The notes under the pieces are model-generated. The model was not told the origin of the DNA, made no database searches, and saw only the letters and a list, made by a program, of their open reading frames with translations. This document shows positions 33,857 to 43,097 of a stretch of DNA of 64,000 nt, piece by piece; positions within the stretch are counted from its first letter, which is position 1, and each line of letters starts with the position of its first letter. Source of the stretch: Neobacillus endophyticus (GTDB taxonomy: Bacteria > Bacillota > Bacilli > Bacillales > Cytobacillaceae); contig NZ_JABRWH010000001.1 in the NCBI RefSeq assembly GCF_013248975.1, positions 2,686,001 to 2,750,000 of the forward strand. The letters run 5' to 3'. Both the position numbers and the translations under genes were made by a program.

Positions 33857-33882
33857 AGCCCCTTCCTATAAGGGAAGGGGCT
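33857..33882. terminator. hairpin between fumC and ssp, probable shared terminator
   Basis: AGCCCCTTCC (33857-33866) pairs with GGAAGGGGCT (33873-33882). No clear T tract follows in either direction, but position between convergent genes suits termination. Confidence 0.6.
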
Positions 33883-33908
33883 AAGCCATATTATTTATAA
33901 AGTTTTAA

Positions 33909-34112
33909 TTAACGGCTGAATCCGCCAAGTTGAGATTCTGCCATTGAAACAAGACGCTTCGTGATTTCTCCTCCAACAGAGCCGTTTGCACGAGAAGTTG
34001 TATCTGCTCCGAGGCTAACACCAAACTCTTGAGCAATTTCAAACTTCATTTGGTTAAGTGCTTCTTGTACTCCTGGTACTAAAAGTTGATTAGAGTTGTT
34101 GTTACGAGCCAT
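33909..34112 (-). CDS. alpha/beta-type small acid-soluble spore protein
   Basis: This 67-residue protein is a typical SASP (SspA/SspB/SspD type). It binds and protects DNA in the dormant spore and is degraded during germination. The Gpr protease site is seen in [10 protein letters not shown], and [22 protein letters not shown] is the conserved DNA-binding half. AGGAG lies upstream of the ATG. A CATACTA -10 upstream indicates forespore expression. It proves the organism forms spores. Confidence 0.96.
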   Translation of the reverse strand: MARNNNSNQLLVPGVQEALNQMKFEIAQEFGVSLGADTTSRANGSVGGEITKRLVSMAESQLGGFSR

Positions 34113-34147
34113 TGTTGTATAACACTCCTCTTAATTAATTTTGGGGT

Positions 34148-34154
34148 TAGTATG
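34148..34154 (-). promoter_or_regulatory. sigma-G -10 element of the ssp gene
   Basis: On the - strand CATACTA matches the sigma-G -10 exactly and lies about 36 nt before the ATG. The -35 region is not a clear match. Confidence 0.6.
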
Positions 34155-34213
34155 GTATTGAACCATATTTGGTTAAGACCATTGCCACCTTGGCCTAACC
34201 CATTTAATTTGGC

Positions 34214-34261
34214 TGGATGATCCGGAGTTGCACCGGAAATTGCCCTTGCTGGTTTCATCCA
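34214..34261. other. compact hairpin in the ssp upstream gap
   Basis: TGGATGA and TCATCCA pair over the ends, with TCCGG/CCGGA nested inside. The region is GC-richer than its surroundings and non-coding in my reading. It could be a structured RNA or a protein-binding site; no class is recognised. Confidence 0.3.
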
Positions 34262-34409
34262 TCGTTTGTAAAAGTGTTGCTTTGTAATCTTTATTATGAT
34301 TCAATCTTTTGGTCTTATTCTGCTTAGATGTTGGTAATTTATCCCTTTACATAGGCTTGAGAAAGTAACACAAACTAAGCTAAATAATAAACCAAAAAGG
34401 ATGGAATGT

Positions 34410-34652
34410 ATGTCAGTATGCCCTGTCTGCAATGGATTAAGGAAAGTATACTTATTATGTACGAACTGCGGTGAACCTATGATTGAAAGCGGAAGAATTA
34501 TGGATTATTACGATGATTATAGTCCTTATATGGAGATTGAGCTAATGAAATTGGAGGACGGGTACCCTGATACACATTCAGGACATAAATGCCCGCATCT
34601 ATATAGCTGCCCTCATTGCGAAAAAGCTGAAGTGATTTTGATTAAAGAATAA
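34410..34652 (+). CDS. small Cys-rich, probably zinc-binding protein
   Basis: This protein of about 80 residues has Cys in three pairs: CPVC near the start, CTNC after a short loop, and a final CPHLYSCPHC, as in zinc ribbons. The middle is acidic (DYYDDYSPYMEIELMKLEDG). AAGGATGG is about 5 nt before ATG 34410, which is preferred to ATG 34401 lying right at the ribosome binding site. No family name is recalled. It is monocistronic and followed by a strong hairpin. Confidence 0.7.
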   Translation: MSVCPVCNGLRKVYLLCTNCGEPMIESGRIMDYYDDYSPYMEIELMKLEDGYPDTHSGHKCPHLYSCPHCEKAEVILIKE

Positions 34653-34680
34653 CCCCGTTTTATCTTGGGATAAAACGGGG
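34653..34680. terminator. strong hairpin after the Cys-rich gene
   Basis: CCCCGTTTTATC (34653-34664) and GATAAAACGGGG (34669-34680) are perfect arms with a 4-nt loop. There is no T tract, so the assignment as terminator rests on position and stability. Confidence 0.6.
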
Positions 34681-34758
34681 GATAAGGAACTTATTTAATA
34701 TCAGCTTAGAAAAGATCTTTGAGAATATATCAGCTCTAGACCTAGAAGCTATGTCTCT

Positions 34759-35871
34759 TTATTTTTCGTTTTGTGGGCGAATACGATATTCTGTTTCTGC
34801 ATCAAAGAAGTGGGCTTTGTTTAAATCGAATGCCAATTCTAATGGATCGCCAGGTCTTACATCTCCACGGGAGTCTAAACGGGCAACAAAGTCTTGTTCT
34901 CCAAGGGTTGCATAAACAAGTAATTCTGCACCAGTTAACTCGGCTACATCAATTTTGACGGAGATTTTTGTACCTTCAGATGAATTGATGAAAACAGGTT
35001 CGTCATGAATATCCTCTGGACGAATACCAAGAGTCATATTTTTACCCACGTAGCCTTGCTCGCGCAGGTATTTCATTTTTCCTTCAGGAACATGAATAGT
35101 TGTCTTGCCAATAACGAATTTGCCATCCTCTAATTTTCCATTAAAGAAGTTCATTGCCGGCGAGCCGATAAAGCCGCCAACAAAAACATTTTCCGGCTTT
35201 TCATATACTTCTTTAGGTGAACCAACTTGTTGAATGACTCCATCTTTCATAACAACCAAACGAGTGGCCATTGTCATAGCTTCTGTTTGGTCGTGGGTTA
35301 CATAGATGGTTGTAGTATTTAAGCGGCGGTGAAGCTTGGCAATTTCTGCACGCATCGCCACACGAAGCTTGGCGTCAAGGTTGGATAATGGTTCGTCCAT
35401 TAAGAATACCTTTGCGTCACGAACAATAGCACGGCCAAGGGCAACACGTTGACGCTGACCGCCGGAAAGGGCTTTAGGTTTACGGGTTAAATAGGCTTCC
35501 AGGCCAAGAATTTTTGCTGCTTCTTTCACTCGTCGGTCAATTTCATCTTTTGGGAATTTACGAAGCTTTAACCCAAATGCCATGTTATCATAAACCGTCA
35601 TATGTGGATAAAGGGCATAGTTTTGGAATACCATGGCAATATCGCGGTCTTTAGGAGCAACATCATTTACTCTTTTACCATCAATGAAAAAATCACCTTT
35701 TGAAATTTCCTCAAGTCCGGCGATCATACGTAATGTGGTTGATTTACCACAGCCGGAAGGTCCTACAAAGACGATAAATTCTTTATCAGCGATATGCAAA
35801 TTAAAGTCTTGAACAGCTGTTACCTTATTATCATAGATTTTATAGATATGATCCAATTTTAATTCAGCCAT
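34759..35871 (-). CDS. msmX: MsmX-type sugar ABC transporter ATPase
   Basis: This 370-residue ATPase energises several carbohydrate importers. Motifs are Walker [12 protein letters not shown]-loop [13 protein letters not shown], signature LSGGQRQR, Walker [17 protein letters not shown], and H-loop VTHDQTEAM. The C-terminal TOBE/regulatory domain has the LGIRPEDIH segment of the UgpC/MalK/MsmX class. B. subtilis MsmX serves maltodextrin, arabinan and other systems, and no permease genes are beside it here, which fits such a shared role. A cre-like site lies upstream. Confidence 0.93.
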   Translation of the reverse strand: MAELKLDHIYKIYDNKVTAVQDFNLHIADKEFIVFVGPSGCGKSTTLRMIAGLEEISKGDFFIDGKRVNDVAPKDRDIAMVFQNYALYPHMTVYDNMAFGLKLRKFPKDEIDRRVKEAAKILGLEAYLTRKPKALSGGQRQRVALGRAIVRDAKVFLMDEPLSNLDAKLRVAMRAEIAKLHRRLNTTTIYVTHDQTEAMTMATRLVVMKDGVIQQVGSPKEVYEKPENVFVGGFIGSPAMNFFNGKLEDGKFVIGKTTIHVPEGKMKYLREQGYVGKNMTLGIRPEDIHDEPVFINSSEGTKISVKIDVAELTGAELLVYATLGEQDFVARLDSRGDVRPGDPLELAFDLNKAHFFDAETEYRIRPQNEK

Positions 35872-35954
35872 GTGGTAAGCCCCCCTAAATTTCTCTTGTT
35901 AGGAATAGTTTACCTGGTAAGGATGAAAAGCGATATAGACAGTTTGCACAAAAG

Positions 35955-35968
35955 TGTAAACGCTTTTT
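35955..35968 (-). promoter_or_regulatory. cre-like site upstream of msmX
   Basis: TGTAAACGCTTTTT matches the CcpA consensus TGWNANCGNTNWCA except in its last two bases. It sits between the PucR-like gene and msmX, about 85 bp before the msmX start, where CcpA could control a sugar-uptake gene. Confidence 0.4.
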
Positions 35969-36868
35969 TTAGGCATGATGTTCAAATAGTAAGCAGGCGA
36001 GGAACACAGTAAACGCTCCATAAAACTCTTTTAAGTCGATTTCAGTTTTTTCTACAAACTTATCTATCCGGTATTGAAGTGTATTACGGTGTATATATAA
36101 TTTTTTTGCAGTAAGACTTGCATTTGAATTGTTTTCCAGAAAAACTTTAATAGTTGCAAACATCTCAGGGTCATGGCGGAATAAATCAAATATTTCTGGA
36201 ATAACTTTCAATTTTAATTCCAAAGGTAAATGGGCAGCAAGGAAAGCTGGAAAAACACGTTCATATGTATAAATTCTAGGGGACTCCATATGGTCGATCG
36301 CAAAGCTGAAAAATTCTTTTTCCTCTCGGAATAAATTTCGGAGTTTATCATTCAAAACATGCTGTTTCCCTCTGAAAAAAGACATTTTAACGTAAAAATC
36401 ACTTTCCATCGTTTCAAGCATCGCCTGAAACTCTTCTTCCATAAGTGATGCTGCTTTCTTCTGTTCCACGACCATTCCCCGGCTCTTGTTTTCCCAGACA
36501 ATTACTACTTCCTCTGTAAAGAAACCCTTCAATGCGTCTTCAACTTCCATTTGATTAACACCATCACCTGTAATATGAAATTGAATAATGCGGAAACATC
36601 CGTTCAAGTGATGTGGAAGAGAGCCATTTAACAATAAAAATTCATACCACTCTTTTGCTGCAGATGTGGAAGGTTTTGGCCGCTCCTCTACCTTAAGAAA
36701 CAATGTTTTCAAAAGCTGCAGCTCCGGTTCATTAATGGAAGTTTTCGGAATACTAATCCATGCCTTTTCGTCTGCATCAGTGAAATAGTAAAATTCTTCA
36801 GATACGATCTCGGGCTGCTTGTAATAGATCATGGAATTTTCGTAAACGGCTAATAATTTTTTCAGCAT
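35969..36868 (-). CDS. PucR-type helix-turn-helix regulator
   Basis: This 299-residue protein has a C-terminal PucR/CdaR-type HTH (about residues 245-290: IKVFLENNSNASLTAKKLYIHRNTLQYRIDKF). The N-terminal two thirds have no recognised sensor domain. It lies 97 bp upstream of msmX on the same strand and may control it, but the ligand and targets are not evident. ATG 36868 is preceded by GGGGAAATT rather than a clean ribosome binding site. Confidence 0.75.
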   Translation of the reverse strand: MLKKLLAVYENSMIYYKQPEIVSEEFYYFTDADEKAWISIPKTSINEPELQLLKTLFLKVEERPKPSTSAAKEWYEFLLLNGSLPHHLNGCFRIIQFHITGDGVNQMEVEDALKGFFTEEVVIVWENKSRGMVVEQKKAASLMEEEFQAMLETMESDFYVKMSFFRGKQHVLNDKLRNLFREEKEFFSFAIDHMESPRIYTYERVFPAFLAAHLPLELKLKVIPEIFDLFRHDPEMFATIKVFLENNSNASLTAKKLYIHRNTLQYRIDKFVEKTEIDLKEFYGAFTVFLACLLFEHHA

Positions 36869-36930
36869 GCAAATTTCCCCATAGTTTTTTAAGTTTTATT
36901 ATAACAGCTGCAGAATTAAAAACTAAAATA

Positions 36931-36960
36931 AAAAAAGCCGGGTCTGTATTTAGGCCCAGC
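36931..36960 (-). terminator. terminator of the 65-residue protein gene
   Basis: On the - strand GCTGGGCCT and GACCCGGC form an imperfect stem followed by TTTTTTT. Confidence 0.65.
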
Positions 36961-36968
36961 AGGGAGAA

Positions 36969-37166
36969 CTATTCACATTCATAAGGCGGTTCCTCTTCTA
37001 CAAGGTTCCGTGCTTCTTCAATATTTGTACTATCATGGCGCGGGTGAACAGAGCCGCCCGACATTCCTTCATTAATCATGCGATCTACATCCATAAAGGC
37101 TTTGTCTCTTCCTTCATACTCGGAGCCTTGCTCAGCAAGATTTTCATTTTTCTTCTCCATTGCCAT
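36969..37166 (-). CDS. small acidic protein, function unknown
   Basis: This 65-residue, highly charged protein (EGRDKAFMDVDRMINEGMSGG in the middle, EEEPPYECE at the end) has no membrane segment or known motif. GGAAAGGA precedes ATG 37166. Small hydrophilic proteins of this kind are frequent in spore-formers. It has its own terminator. Coding potential is supported by the ribosome binding site and terminator only. Confidence 0.6.
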   Translation of the reverse strand: MAMEKKNENLAEQGSEYEGRDKAFMDVDRMINEGMSGGSVHPRHDSTNIEEARNLVEEEPPYECE

Positions 37167-37231
37167 CGATCCTTTCCTTTTATCTAGTAACAGTTTGTGG
37201 AAAGGGACTGGTTTTCATTCAAAAACTTGAA

Positions 37232-37441
37232 TTATTCATACACATGAAAAAGCATTAATTCATGAATCTGGCTCGCTAATCCTTCCAGGTCTTCCTGCAT
37301 GGGAGGAACAGAGGTCCATTCAATCTTTCCAGATTGGTGATAGATGCCAGTATAGTGTTGTTTTTGATAATAAAACGAAATGGTCCAGCCGGGGATATTT
37401 TTATTTTGAAACAGCGGTTTATATTGAAAGTGCATGATCAT
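37232..37441 (-). CDS. yheE: YheE-family small protein (DUF5342)
   Basis: This 69-residue protein matches the YheE family: HFQYKPLFQNKNIPGWTISF, then YTGIYHQSGKIEW. GGAGG lies 8 nt before the ATG. In B. subtilis yheE follows yheC and yheD in one unit, as it does here. Function unknown; a spore role is inferred from the cluster. Confidence 0.8.
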   Translation of the reverse strand: MIMHFQYKPLFQNKNIPGWTISFYYQKQHYTGIYHQSGKIEWTSVPPMQEDLEGLASQIHELMLFHVYE

Positions 37442-37510
37442 TGCAGCTACCTCCAGGTACGAATCTTAAATTAAAGATACCTTGTTTTCATCATTTTTTA
37501 AATGAAATTC

Positions 37511-38551
37511 TTAATGGAAATTGGCTAGTTGAAGGAATAAACGGCAGAGCTGTTCGATTTTTCTCTCTTCAATCTCGGGTTCATCAAAGCTCATTGGTTT
37601 GGAATTGACTTCATAAATGAAATATTGTCCCGTCTTGCTCACGCCTGCATCAATCGAGAATTCACCAAAATAGCCAAAACGTTCTGATAAAGCTTTACCG
37701 ATATATGGAACGATTGTTTGTATAAAATGGTCATGATCGTTGGTCTGGATTCTTTCATAAGGAAGGAGTCTCCCGCCTGAGGGAATGTGTGTGGTGACTT
37801 CCTGTTCTTGAGATTGTCGAATTCCAACACCTGTTGGTACGTAGGTATTTCCTTCCCCATGGGCGAGGATGCGAAAATCAAACCGATATCCTTCATACTC
37901 TTCGGGATCAATGCTTTCTTGAGCCAGATATTCCTTTTCCTGTAGTTTGCTGCTCCATTTCTCCCAAAATTGGTCGAACGAAGGAATGACTTCCATCTGA
38001 TTGATTCCTTCTAGATGGATATATGGAGACCGTAGTTTTAATCGATAGATCCCTTTGCCTTTCGAAGATTTTGCTGGTTTTAAATAAATGCATTTATGTG
38101 CATTTATAAAAAATAATAAATCCTGTTTTTGCCGGATTGGTATGGTTCTAGGCAGGTAATCCTTGAGAATGGAGTGACTATTAAAAAGATCGTAAAGTTC
38201 AAATTTATCAATAAAACATGGATTAAAAAACGGTATTCTTTTCTCCTTTAAGCTGGCAATAAAACACCGAAATGGCTCTGTTTGTTCTGTTATTCGAAAG
38301 GGAATCCGATTATAAATAATATCAGGGTATCGGAAATTGCCTTGTACCCATCGCTGTTTGTCGGGCAAGTAGGTGAATCCGTAAATTGAATGGTCTCTCA
38401 CATGATCAAGTGTGAAAACAAAGCTTATTCCATTATATGAAATAAGCTTCTTTTGTAATTCTGTAAATAATTGTCCATTCCCTGCAATCGTGCCGTCCTT
38501 TTTGCTGGCTGTCAAGATCCCGATAAGTGGTCCAGATAGTGGGAACTTCAT
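37511..38551 (-). CDS. YheC/YheD-family ATP-grasp protein, short form (second pair)
   Basis: This 346-residue protein lacks the N-terminal extension of the long forms and is mainly an ATP-grasp domain. Visible are the PDIIYNRIPFR entry motif, IYLKPAKSSKGKGIYRL (nucleotide-binding loop), YRFDFRILAHGEG, and FGYFGEFSIDAGVSKTGQYFIYEVNSKP, the metal-binding end of the fold. The family is described as endospore coat-associated in Bacillus. Its start overlaps the preceding long form by 4 bp (ATGA). It is the last of four such genes before yheE. Confidence 0.85.
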   Translation of the reverse strand: MKFPLSGPLIGILTASKKDGTIAGNGQLFTELQKKLISYNGISFVFTLDHVRDHSIYGFTYLPDKQRWVQGNFRYPDIIYNRIPFRITEQTEPFRCFIASLKEKRIPFFNPCFIDKFELYDLFNSHSILKDYLPRTIPIRQKQDLLFFINAHKCIYLKPAKSSKGKGIYRLKLRSPYIHLEGINQMEVIPSFDQFWEKWSSKLQEKEYLAQESIDPEEYEGYRFDFRILAHGEGNTYVPTGVGIRQSQEQEVTTHIPSGGRLLPYERIQTNDHDHFIQTIVPYIGKALSERFGYFGEFSIDAGVSKTGQYFIYEVNSKPMSFDEPEIEERKIEQLCRLFLQLANFH

Positions 38552-39918
38552 TGAAATAATTCCTCCGGATATAACAAGGATTGCTCTGTAAGAAAAACTG
38601 CAAAAGCAATCGATAGCTGTCTGGTGAGAAAATCAAATTGTTTTAATTCAGGATGACTGAAAATGGATCTTCCTGGCTTAGAATTCGCCTCAAAAAGCCA
38701 AACATCTCCGTTTTTGTCAATTCCTAAATCAAACCCGATTTCCCCAATGATTCCTTCAATTTGTTTATCGAGGGCTTTACTTAAGAGGAGAGCGGCATTG
38801 GAAAGCTTTTCAATATATTGGTCTCCTTCTGTCTTTTGGAAGATCTCATGAATGGTTCTTATTTCGCCGCCACTCCGTTTATGTGTCGTCACGCTTCCTG
38901 GACCAGCAATTTTGGCTGCAAGAGCGGATACGTGCCAATTTCCGAAGTCATCTTTATTCGTATGAACACGGAAGTCTACAGGACGATGGTCAATACGTAA
39001 TAAATGGATTCCTTGTTGGACAATCATCCGCTCCAGTGATTGATTGGCAAAAATGTTATTAACCAATTGCTCTAAGGTTGAGAATTTTCGCAGCCGGTTG
39101 ATTTCATTTTTATCCTGAAACCTGCAGAAATAATCATCGTCATATTTATCATAGATAATTTGATGTACACCCAGGCCGAGGCTGCCGTTTTTTGGCTTTA
39201 TAAAAACGTGGCCATAATTTGAAAGCATGGTTTCAATCATTGAAAACGATGTGAAAGCTTGTGTTTCTGGAAGATATTCTTCCACTGTGGGCTCTTGCTG
39301 CAAGCGTTCATACACCTCTAGCTTGTTGAAAAATCCAGGGTTATACCACGGGATTAGATATTCCTTTTGCAGCCGCTCCTTTACCTTGATTAATCTTGGT
39401 ATTCCTTCACTTCTTCTGTTAGGGAGCCTGTCATAAATCACATTCGGGAAGGGAATTTGGTGTTTTTGCCATTCTCTGTGATTGTAAAAATAGCCTTCAA
39501 TTGTTCCGTGCTCCCAATCAATGTGCTGCTCGCCAAAAATGAATGGAAGAGCACCAACCGTTTTATTAACAGATAGGAGCTTTGAAAAGAACTGTGTTCT
39601 TTCGCCAATCGGCTGGTCTTCTTCTTCTGAGTGAAGAAAGCCTGCTGTGAAGATACCGACAAGCGGACCAATATATAAATTTTGCCCTTCAATAAACACA
39701 TGGAGCGGCAACTTGAAATTTGGAAAAAGCAGAGCTTTTTGAATCACTCTGCTAATAACAATTCGATCGGTATGATCAGGATGTGGAAGAAAATCAACTG
39801 CAATCGATTTCGAGCCGAATGCGATTCTCTTGATTGTCTTATCCTTAAGAATGGCCGGTGGGCAAAAAACAATCATTTGATCATTTTGCACGACTTCAAT
39901 GAGATAACGTTTTCTCAT
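38548..39918 (-). CDS. YheC/YheD-family ATP-grasp protein, long form (second pair)
   Basis: This protein of about 456 residues has an N-terminal beta-rich domain (about 100 residues, with IAVDFLPH and LYIGPLVGIFTAGF) before the ATP-grasp domain. The latter shows FPNVIYDRLPNR, HVFIKPKNGSLGLGVHQI, RPVDFRVHTNKDD and GEIGFDLGIDKNGDVWLFEANSKPGR. ATG 39918 has AAGGAAG at good spacing; an upstream in-frame extension would run deep into the previous gene. It overlaps that gene's stop by 23 bp and the next start by 4 bp, so the row is translationally coupled. Confidence 0.87.
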   Translation of the reverse strand: MRKRYLIEVVQNDQMIVFCPPAILKDKTIKRIAFGSKSIAVDFLPHPDHTDRIVISRVIQKALLFPNFKLPLHVFIEGQNLYIGPLVGIFTAGFLHSEEEDQPIGERTQFFSKLLSVNKTVGALPFIFGEQHIDWEHGTIEGYFYNHREWQKHQIPFPNVIYDRLPNRRSEGIPRLIKVKERLQKEYLIPWYNPGFFNKLEVYERLQQEPTVEEYLPETQAFTSFSMIETMLSNYGHVFIKPKNGSLGLGVHQIIYDKYDDDYFCRFQDKNEINRLRKFSTLEQLVNNIFANQSLERMIVQQGIHLLRIDHRPVDFRVHTNKDDFGNWHVSALAAKIAGPGSVTTHKRSGGEIRTIHEIFQKTEGDQYIEKLSNAALLLSKALDKQIEGIIGEIGFDLGIDKNGDVWLFEANSKPGRSIFSHPELKQFDFLTRQLSIAFAVFLTEQSLLYPEELFQ

Positions 39919-40999
39919 AAAAATTCTTCCTTTCTGATTGGTCCGTCTCTGAAAGATACTTACCATATAGAAGCGGTGCAAGGTAGAGGGTTTCTTTCAC
40001 ATCAGGTCTTGTTTGCAGCAAAACCTTCCTTCCCGGTTTTGAATTTATATCAAGAATCCAGATAGAGCCGTTTTGTGCCACCCCAATATCAACACCAATT
40101 TCGAATAACGGCAAAAAGGCGTTTTCTAGTATGAGGGGAAGTTCGGATAGAATGTAGCCTATTTCTTGCGACATATATTCGGCTTTTGCTACCGGAAGGG
40201 ACGATGCCCATTCAGAAAAAGTGCTACAAGAGCCGCCAGCACTTAAATTTGATAAAATTCCGCCAGGACTTCCGTGCCGAATACCCCTGCCAAGTTCCCC
40301 CCAGTTGCCAAATTCATTTTTTTGCAGAAGAACACGAATATCAAAAGGCTCCAGATTTTCGTTGACTAAATCAAGATAAGGTTGGATCAGATATGGACGT
40401 TTCGAAAGTAAAGACTGTAGCCATTGATTGAGCTTGGCCTCATTAGGGAAAATTCGCGAAATCATTTGCTTTTGTTTTTCCGTTTTAACTAAGATCGTTT
40501 TATCGTTTTGTTTAAGCGTATAGATCCCGTATCCATGCGCACCGTTAATTGGTTTTAAAATAATCCTCTTTTTATCTGCCATTTCTTTCAGTACCATCTT
40601 TACATTAGAGGCAGGCTGTGTAGGCGGCAAATAAGGTGATAAAGGAGTATTCTTAAGCGCATGATAAAGTTCAAGTTTATTTGGTAGGCCATAGCCTAAA
40701 AAGGTAATATCTTTCCGATTCTTTAACCAAGATATGATTGGCATACATTGCTTGGAATGCTCATCCTCACCGTAAAAACATCGATCATAAATAATCGACG
40801 GAATGGGAAATTCCTTATTAATCCATCTTTTCGTTTTTGTATCAAATTTTTTTCCATTCACATGAAGTGTATGCGGATTGATTTGAGAAGGGATAAACCG
40901 GTAACACTCCATGCCGCAGGGTTCAGCATGTAAGGCAATTTCATTCATATATGCTTCTTCACTTTCAAGGCTTAAACTCATAATTCCAAAAGTAAGCAT
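39896..40999 (-). CDS. yheC: YheC-type ATP-grasp protein, short form (first pair)
   Basis: This 367-residue protein is the short form of the family: a start LTFGIMSLSLESEEAYMNEIALHAEPCGMECYRF (residues 2-35), PSIIYDRCFYG, RIILKPINGAHGYGIYTL, EPFDIRVLLQKNEFGNWGELG, and FEIGVDIGVAQNGSIWILDINSKPGR. It begins at the base after the stop of the preceding long form. I assign yheC from length and N-terminus; which of the two short genes is the true orthologue cannot be settled by reading. Confidence 0.85.
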   Translation of the reverse strand: MLTFGIMSLSLESEEAYMNEIALHAEPCGMECYRFIPSQINPHTLHVNGKKFDTKTKRWINKEFPIPSIIYDRCFYGEDEHSKQCMPIISWLKNRKDITFLGYGLPNKLELYHALKNTPLSPYLPPTQPASNVKMVLKEMADKKRIILKPINGAHGYGIYTLKQNDKTILVKTEKQKQMISRIFPNEAKLNQWLQSLLSKRPYLIQPYLDLVNENLEPFDIRVLLQKNEFGNWGELGRGIRHGSPGGILSNLSAGGSCSTFSEWASSLPVAKAEYMSQEIGYILSELPLILENAFLPLFEIGVDIGVAQNGSIWILDINSKPGRKVLLQTRPDVKETLYLAPLLYGKYLSETDQSERKNFYEKTLSH

Positions 41000-42370
41000 T
41001 TATTCAAACTTCCTTTCGAATGCAAGTTGGTTGCAAAATTGTATAATGGCTTGTGCTGAAGGTCTGATTTTACTCTGACTATCTTCGAATTCTTTAGAAG
41101 GTTTAGAGTTCACTTCAATCAGCCATGGCTTTCCATTCATATCAATTCCTAGATCTATTCCAAGTTCCCCTGTAATCCCTTGCTCACTATAGCTGACAGT
41201 TTCAGCAACTTTAAGGGCCAATTCCTTCATATTCCTATAGGCTTCGAATGCCGTTTTTTGACTGAAAACAGTTTTTAATGCTTTCAGAGGCTTTAAAATC
41301 ATTCCTCCTTTTGCTAAATTGGATACAAATTCGCCTTGGGCAGCAACTCGGGCAACAATGGAAGTAACGACCCACTGATGAAGCGAGTTTTTATGGCATA
41401 AAACCCTAAAATCCATTGTCCGGGCATCATATGATGCAAATGTGATCCCTTGCTGCAGAAGATAAATCCGATTTTGCAGCAGGGGCATTATTTGTTCGTA
41501 AAGGTCTTCCAGGATCAATTTCCTGATTCCAGTTTCTAATGAGTCTGTGAGTGTAAAAAGAAAAGTGTATTGGTTTTCTCCAATTTTGAACAATTTAATG
41601 ATGTTTCTTCCTTGGCTGCCATTCACAGGTTTCATAAAGACAGATTCATATTTTTGCACTAGGTCTAACAAATTGGATTTAGAAAAAATTCTAGTCTCTG
41701 GGATATAAGGAACGAGCGAATCCTCTTGTATGATTTGCTCGTATACGTCCCATTTGGAAAGAAAGCGGTCATTAAACATCGGAATCGCCAGCGTTTGAAG
41801 CTGCTCGCGAAACTGGTTAAAGGAGTGGCTTTTCTCCAGTTTACGAGAATGGATCCTATTATAAATGACATCTGGCAAAGGGAGCTTAGCTGAAAGCCAT
41901 TTACCGTTATCAAGGTAAAAAGCATTCTTTGGAAATTGACCATATGAAAATACGTAAAAAAAACCGCCTGATTCAGAAATGCCATGATGAAGCTCCTCGC
42001 AAAATTTATGGACCGAACGAAAATGAGGCTCTTTGTTATCAGAAACTGTAAAATTTGTTAACAATGCTATAACAGGACCAAGCTGGAGCAAATGGAGATC
42101 CGCGTAATAACAGACCTTGAATTTGTATCTTTGAAAGGGAAGTTTTAATTCTAGTAGAACTGTTTCGGGTATGTGGATTTCAGCTGCTGTTTGGTCAATC
42201 TCCTGGATTTTCGCATTAATAATGCTTCCTCCGAGTGCGATTTTCAAAGCTTCACTATTATTGATGTTAATGTGTAGCTGAGAAATTACTTGACGAGATA
42301 TTTGGACAAGGGAATCAGATTGGTTGTCAGACTTCCTTGGAATGACGGTAATAGATATGGTTGGCCTCAT
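41000..42370 (-). CDS. yheD: YheD-type ATP-grasp protein, long form (first pair)
   Basis: This protein of about 456 residues has the same length as the other long form. An N-terminal beta-rich domain (to about residue 110, ending in LHLLQLGPVIALLTNF) precedes the ATP-grasp domain: LPDVIYNRIHSR, VFMKPVNGSQGRNIIKL, RTMDFRVLCHKNS, GITGELGIDLGIDMNGKPWLIEVNSKP. GAGGA supports ATG 42370 rather than 42376. It is the first gene of the row. Spore-coat association is inferred from the family. Confidence 0.86.
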   Translation of the reverse strand: MRPTISITVIPRKSDNQSDSLVQISRQVISQLHININNSEALKIALGGSIINAKIQEIDQTAAEIHIPETVLLELKLPFQRYKFKVCYYADLHLLQLGPVIALLTNFTVSDNKEPHFRSVHKFCEELHHGISESGGFFYVFSYGQFPKNAFYLDNGKWLSAKLPLPDVIYNRIHSRKLEKSHSFNQFREQLQTLAIPMFNDRFLSKWDVYEQIIQEDSLVPYIPETRIFSKSNLLDLVQKYESVFMKPVNGSQGRNIIKLFKIGENQYTFLFTLTDSLETGIRKLILEDLYEQIMPLLQNRIYLLQQGITFASYDARTMDFRVLCHKNSLHQWVVTSIVARVAAQGEFVSNLAKGGMILKPLKALKTVFSQKTAFEAYRNMKELALKVAETVSYSEQGITGELGIDLGIDMNGKPWLIEVNSKPSKEFEDSQSKIRPSAQAIIQFCNQLAFERKFE

Positions 42371-42456
42371 AAACATTCCTCATTTAATGGAACTCGCAAT
42401 TTTCTCCGGCACCTACGCCTGATTTAGAAAATAGGCATAAGCTGATATAGGTATCT

Positions 42457-42464
42457 TATGTATG
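42457..42464 (-). promoter_or_regulatory. possible mother-cell -10 ahead of the yheD/yheC row
   Basis: On the - strand CATACATA resembles the sigma-E -10 CATACAMT, about 85 nt before the first gene. No convincing -35 is visible, so this is only a candidate. Confidence 0.25.
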
Positions 42465-42642
42465 AGCTGCAAAAGAGGTGATTTGAACATTCTCGCAATT
42501 AGGCGAATAGTTTGTTATAGTTGGGAAGGAATTAAGAAAAGGCTAGGTTAAAAATTCATCTTTGGTTTTGCCACACTGTGGATTGAGAAAAAATCAACAG
42601 AAAAGGTTATTAACAAAGCTAATTATAAAGGAGTGTTTTTAC

Positions 42643-42990
42643 ATGGCAGTTAATTTGCATGATTCTGCATATGCGGTAGAAGCCGCTATTCGCGGGAGTG
42701 AAGAATTTTTAAATTTAAAGAGAATGTATGATCAGGTAAATGCCGATCCTGCTGCAAAAAAAATGTTCGACCAGTTCCGTCAAATTCAAATGAACCTTCA
42801 ACAAAAACAAATGATGGGCCAGGATATTTCGGAGCAGGAAATCCAACAGGCACAGTCATCCGTTACACTTGTTCAACAAAATCCAAAAATTGCTAGTCTA
42901 ATGCAAGCAGAACAACGGATGAATACGGTGATTGGTGAATTAAACCAAATCATTATGAAGCCGCTGGCAGAATTATACGGACAGATGTAG
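42643..42990 (+). CDS. yheA: YheA (YlbF/YmcA-like family)
   Basis: This protein of about 115 residues is all-helical and belongs to the family of YheA, YlbF and YmcA. Features are LHDSAYAVEAAIRGSEEFLNLKRMY at the start, FRQIQMNLQQKQMMGQDISEQEI in the middle and IMKPLAELYG at the end. YlbF and YmcA relatives act with RNase Y, but YheA itself has no settled role. AAAGGAG precedes ATG 42643. It is divergent from the yheD/yheC row, as in B. subtilis. Confidence 0.87.
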   Translation: MAVNLHDSAYAVEAAIRGSEEFLNLKRMYDQVNADPAAKKMFDQFRQIQMNLQQKQMMGQDISEQEIQQAQSSVTLVQQNPKIASLMQAEQRMNTVIGELNQIIMKPLAELYGQM

Positions 42991-43097
42991 CTGAAAGTAA
43001 AGCAAGCAAATCAGTTTTTACCTAGATGTTCTATTAATGGGAGAAAAATCATAAAAGTGATATAAGGATAATCTCACCAAGAACAGGGGGCAACAAA

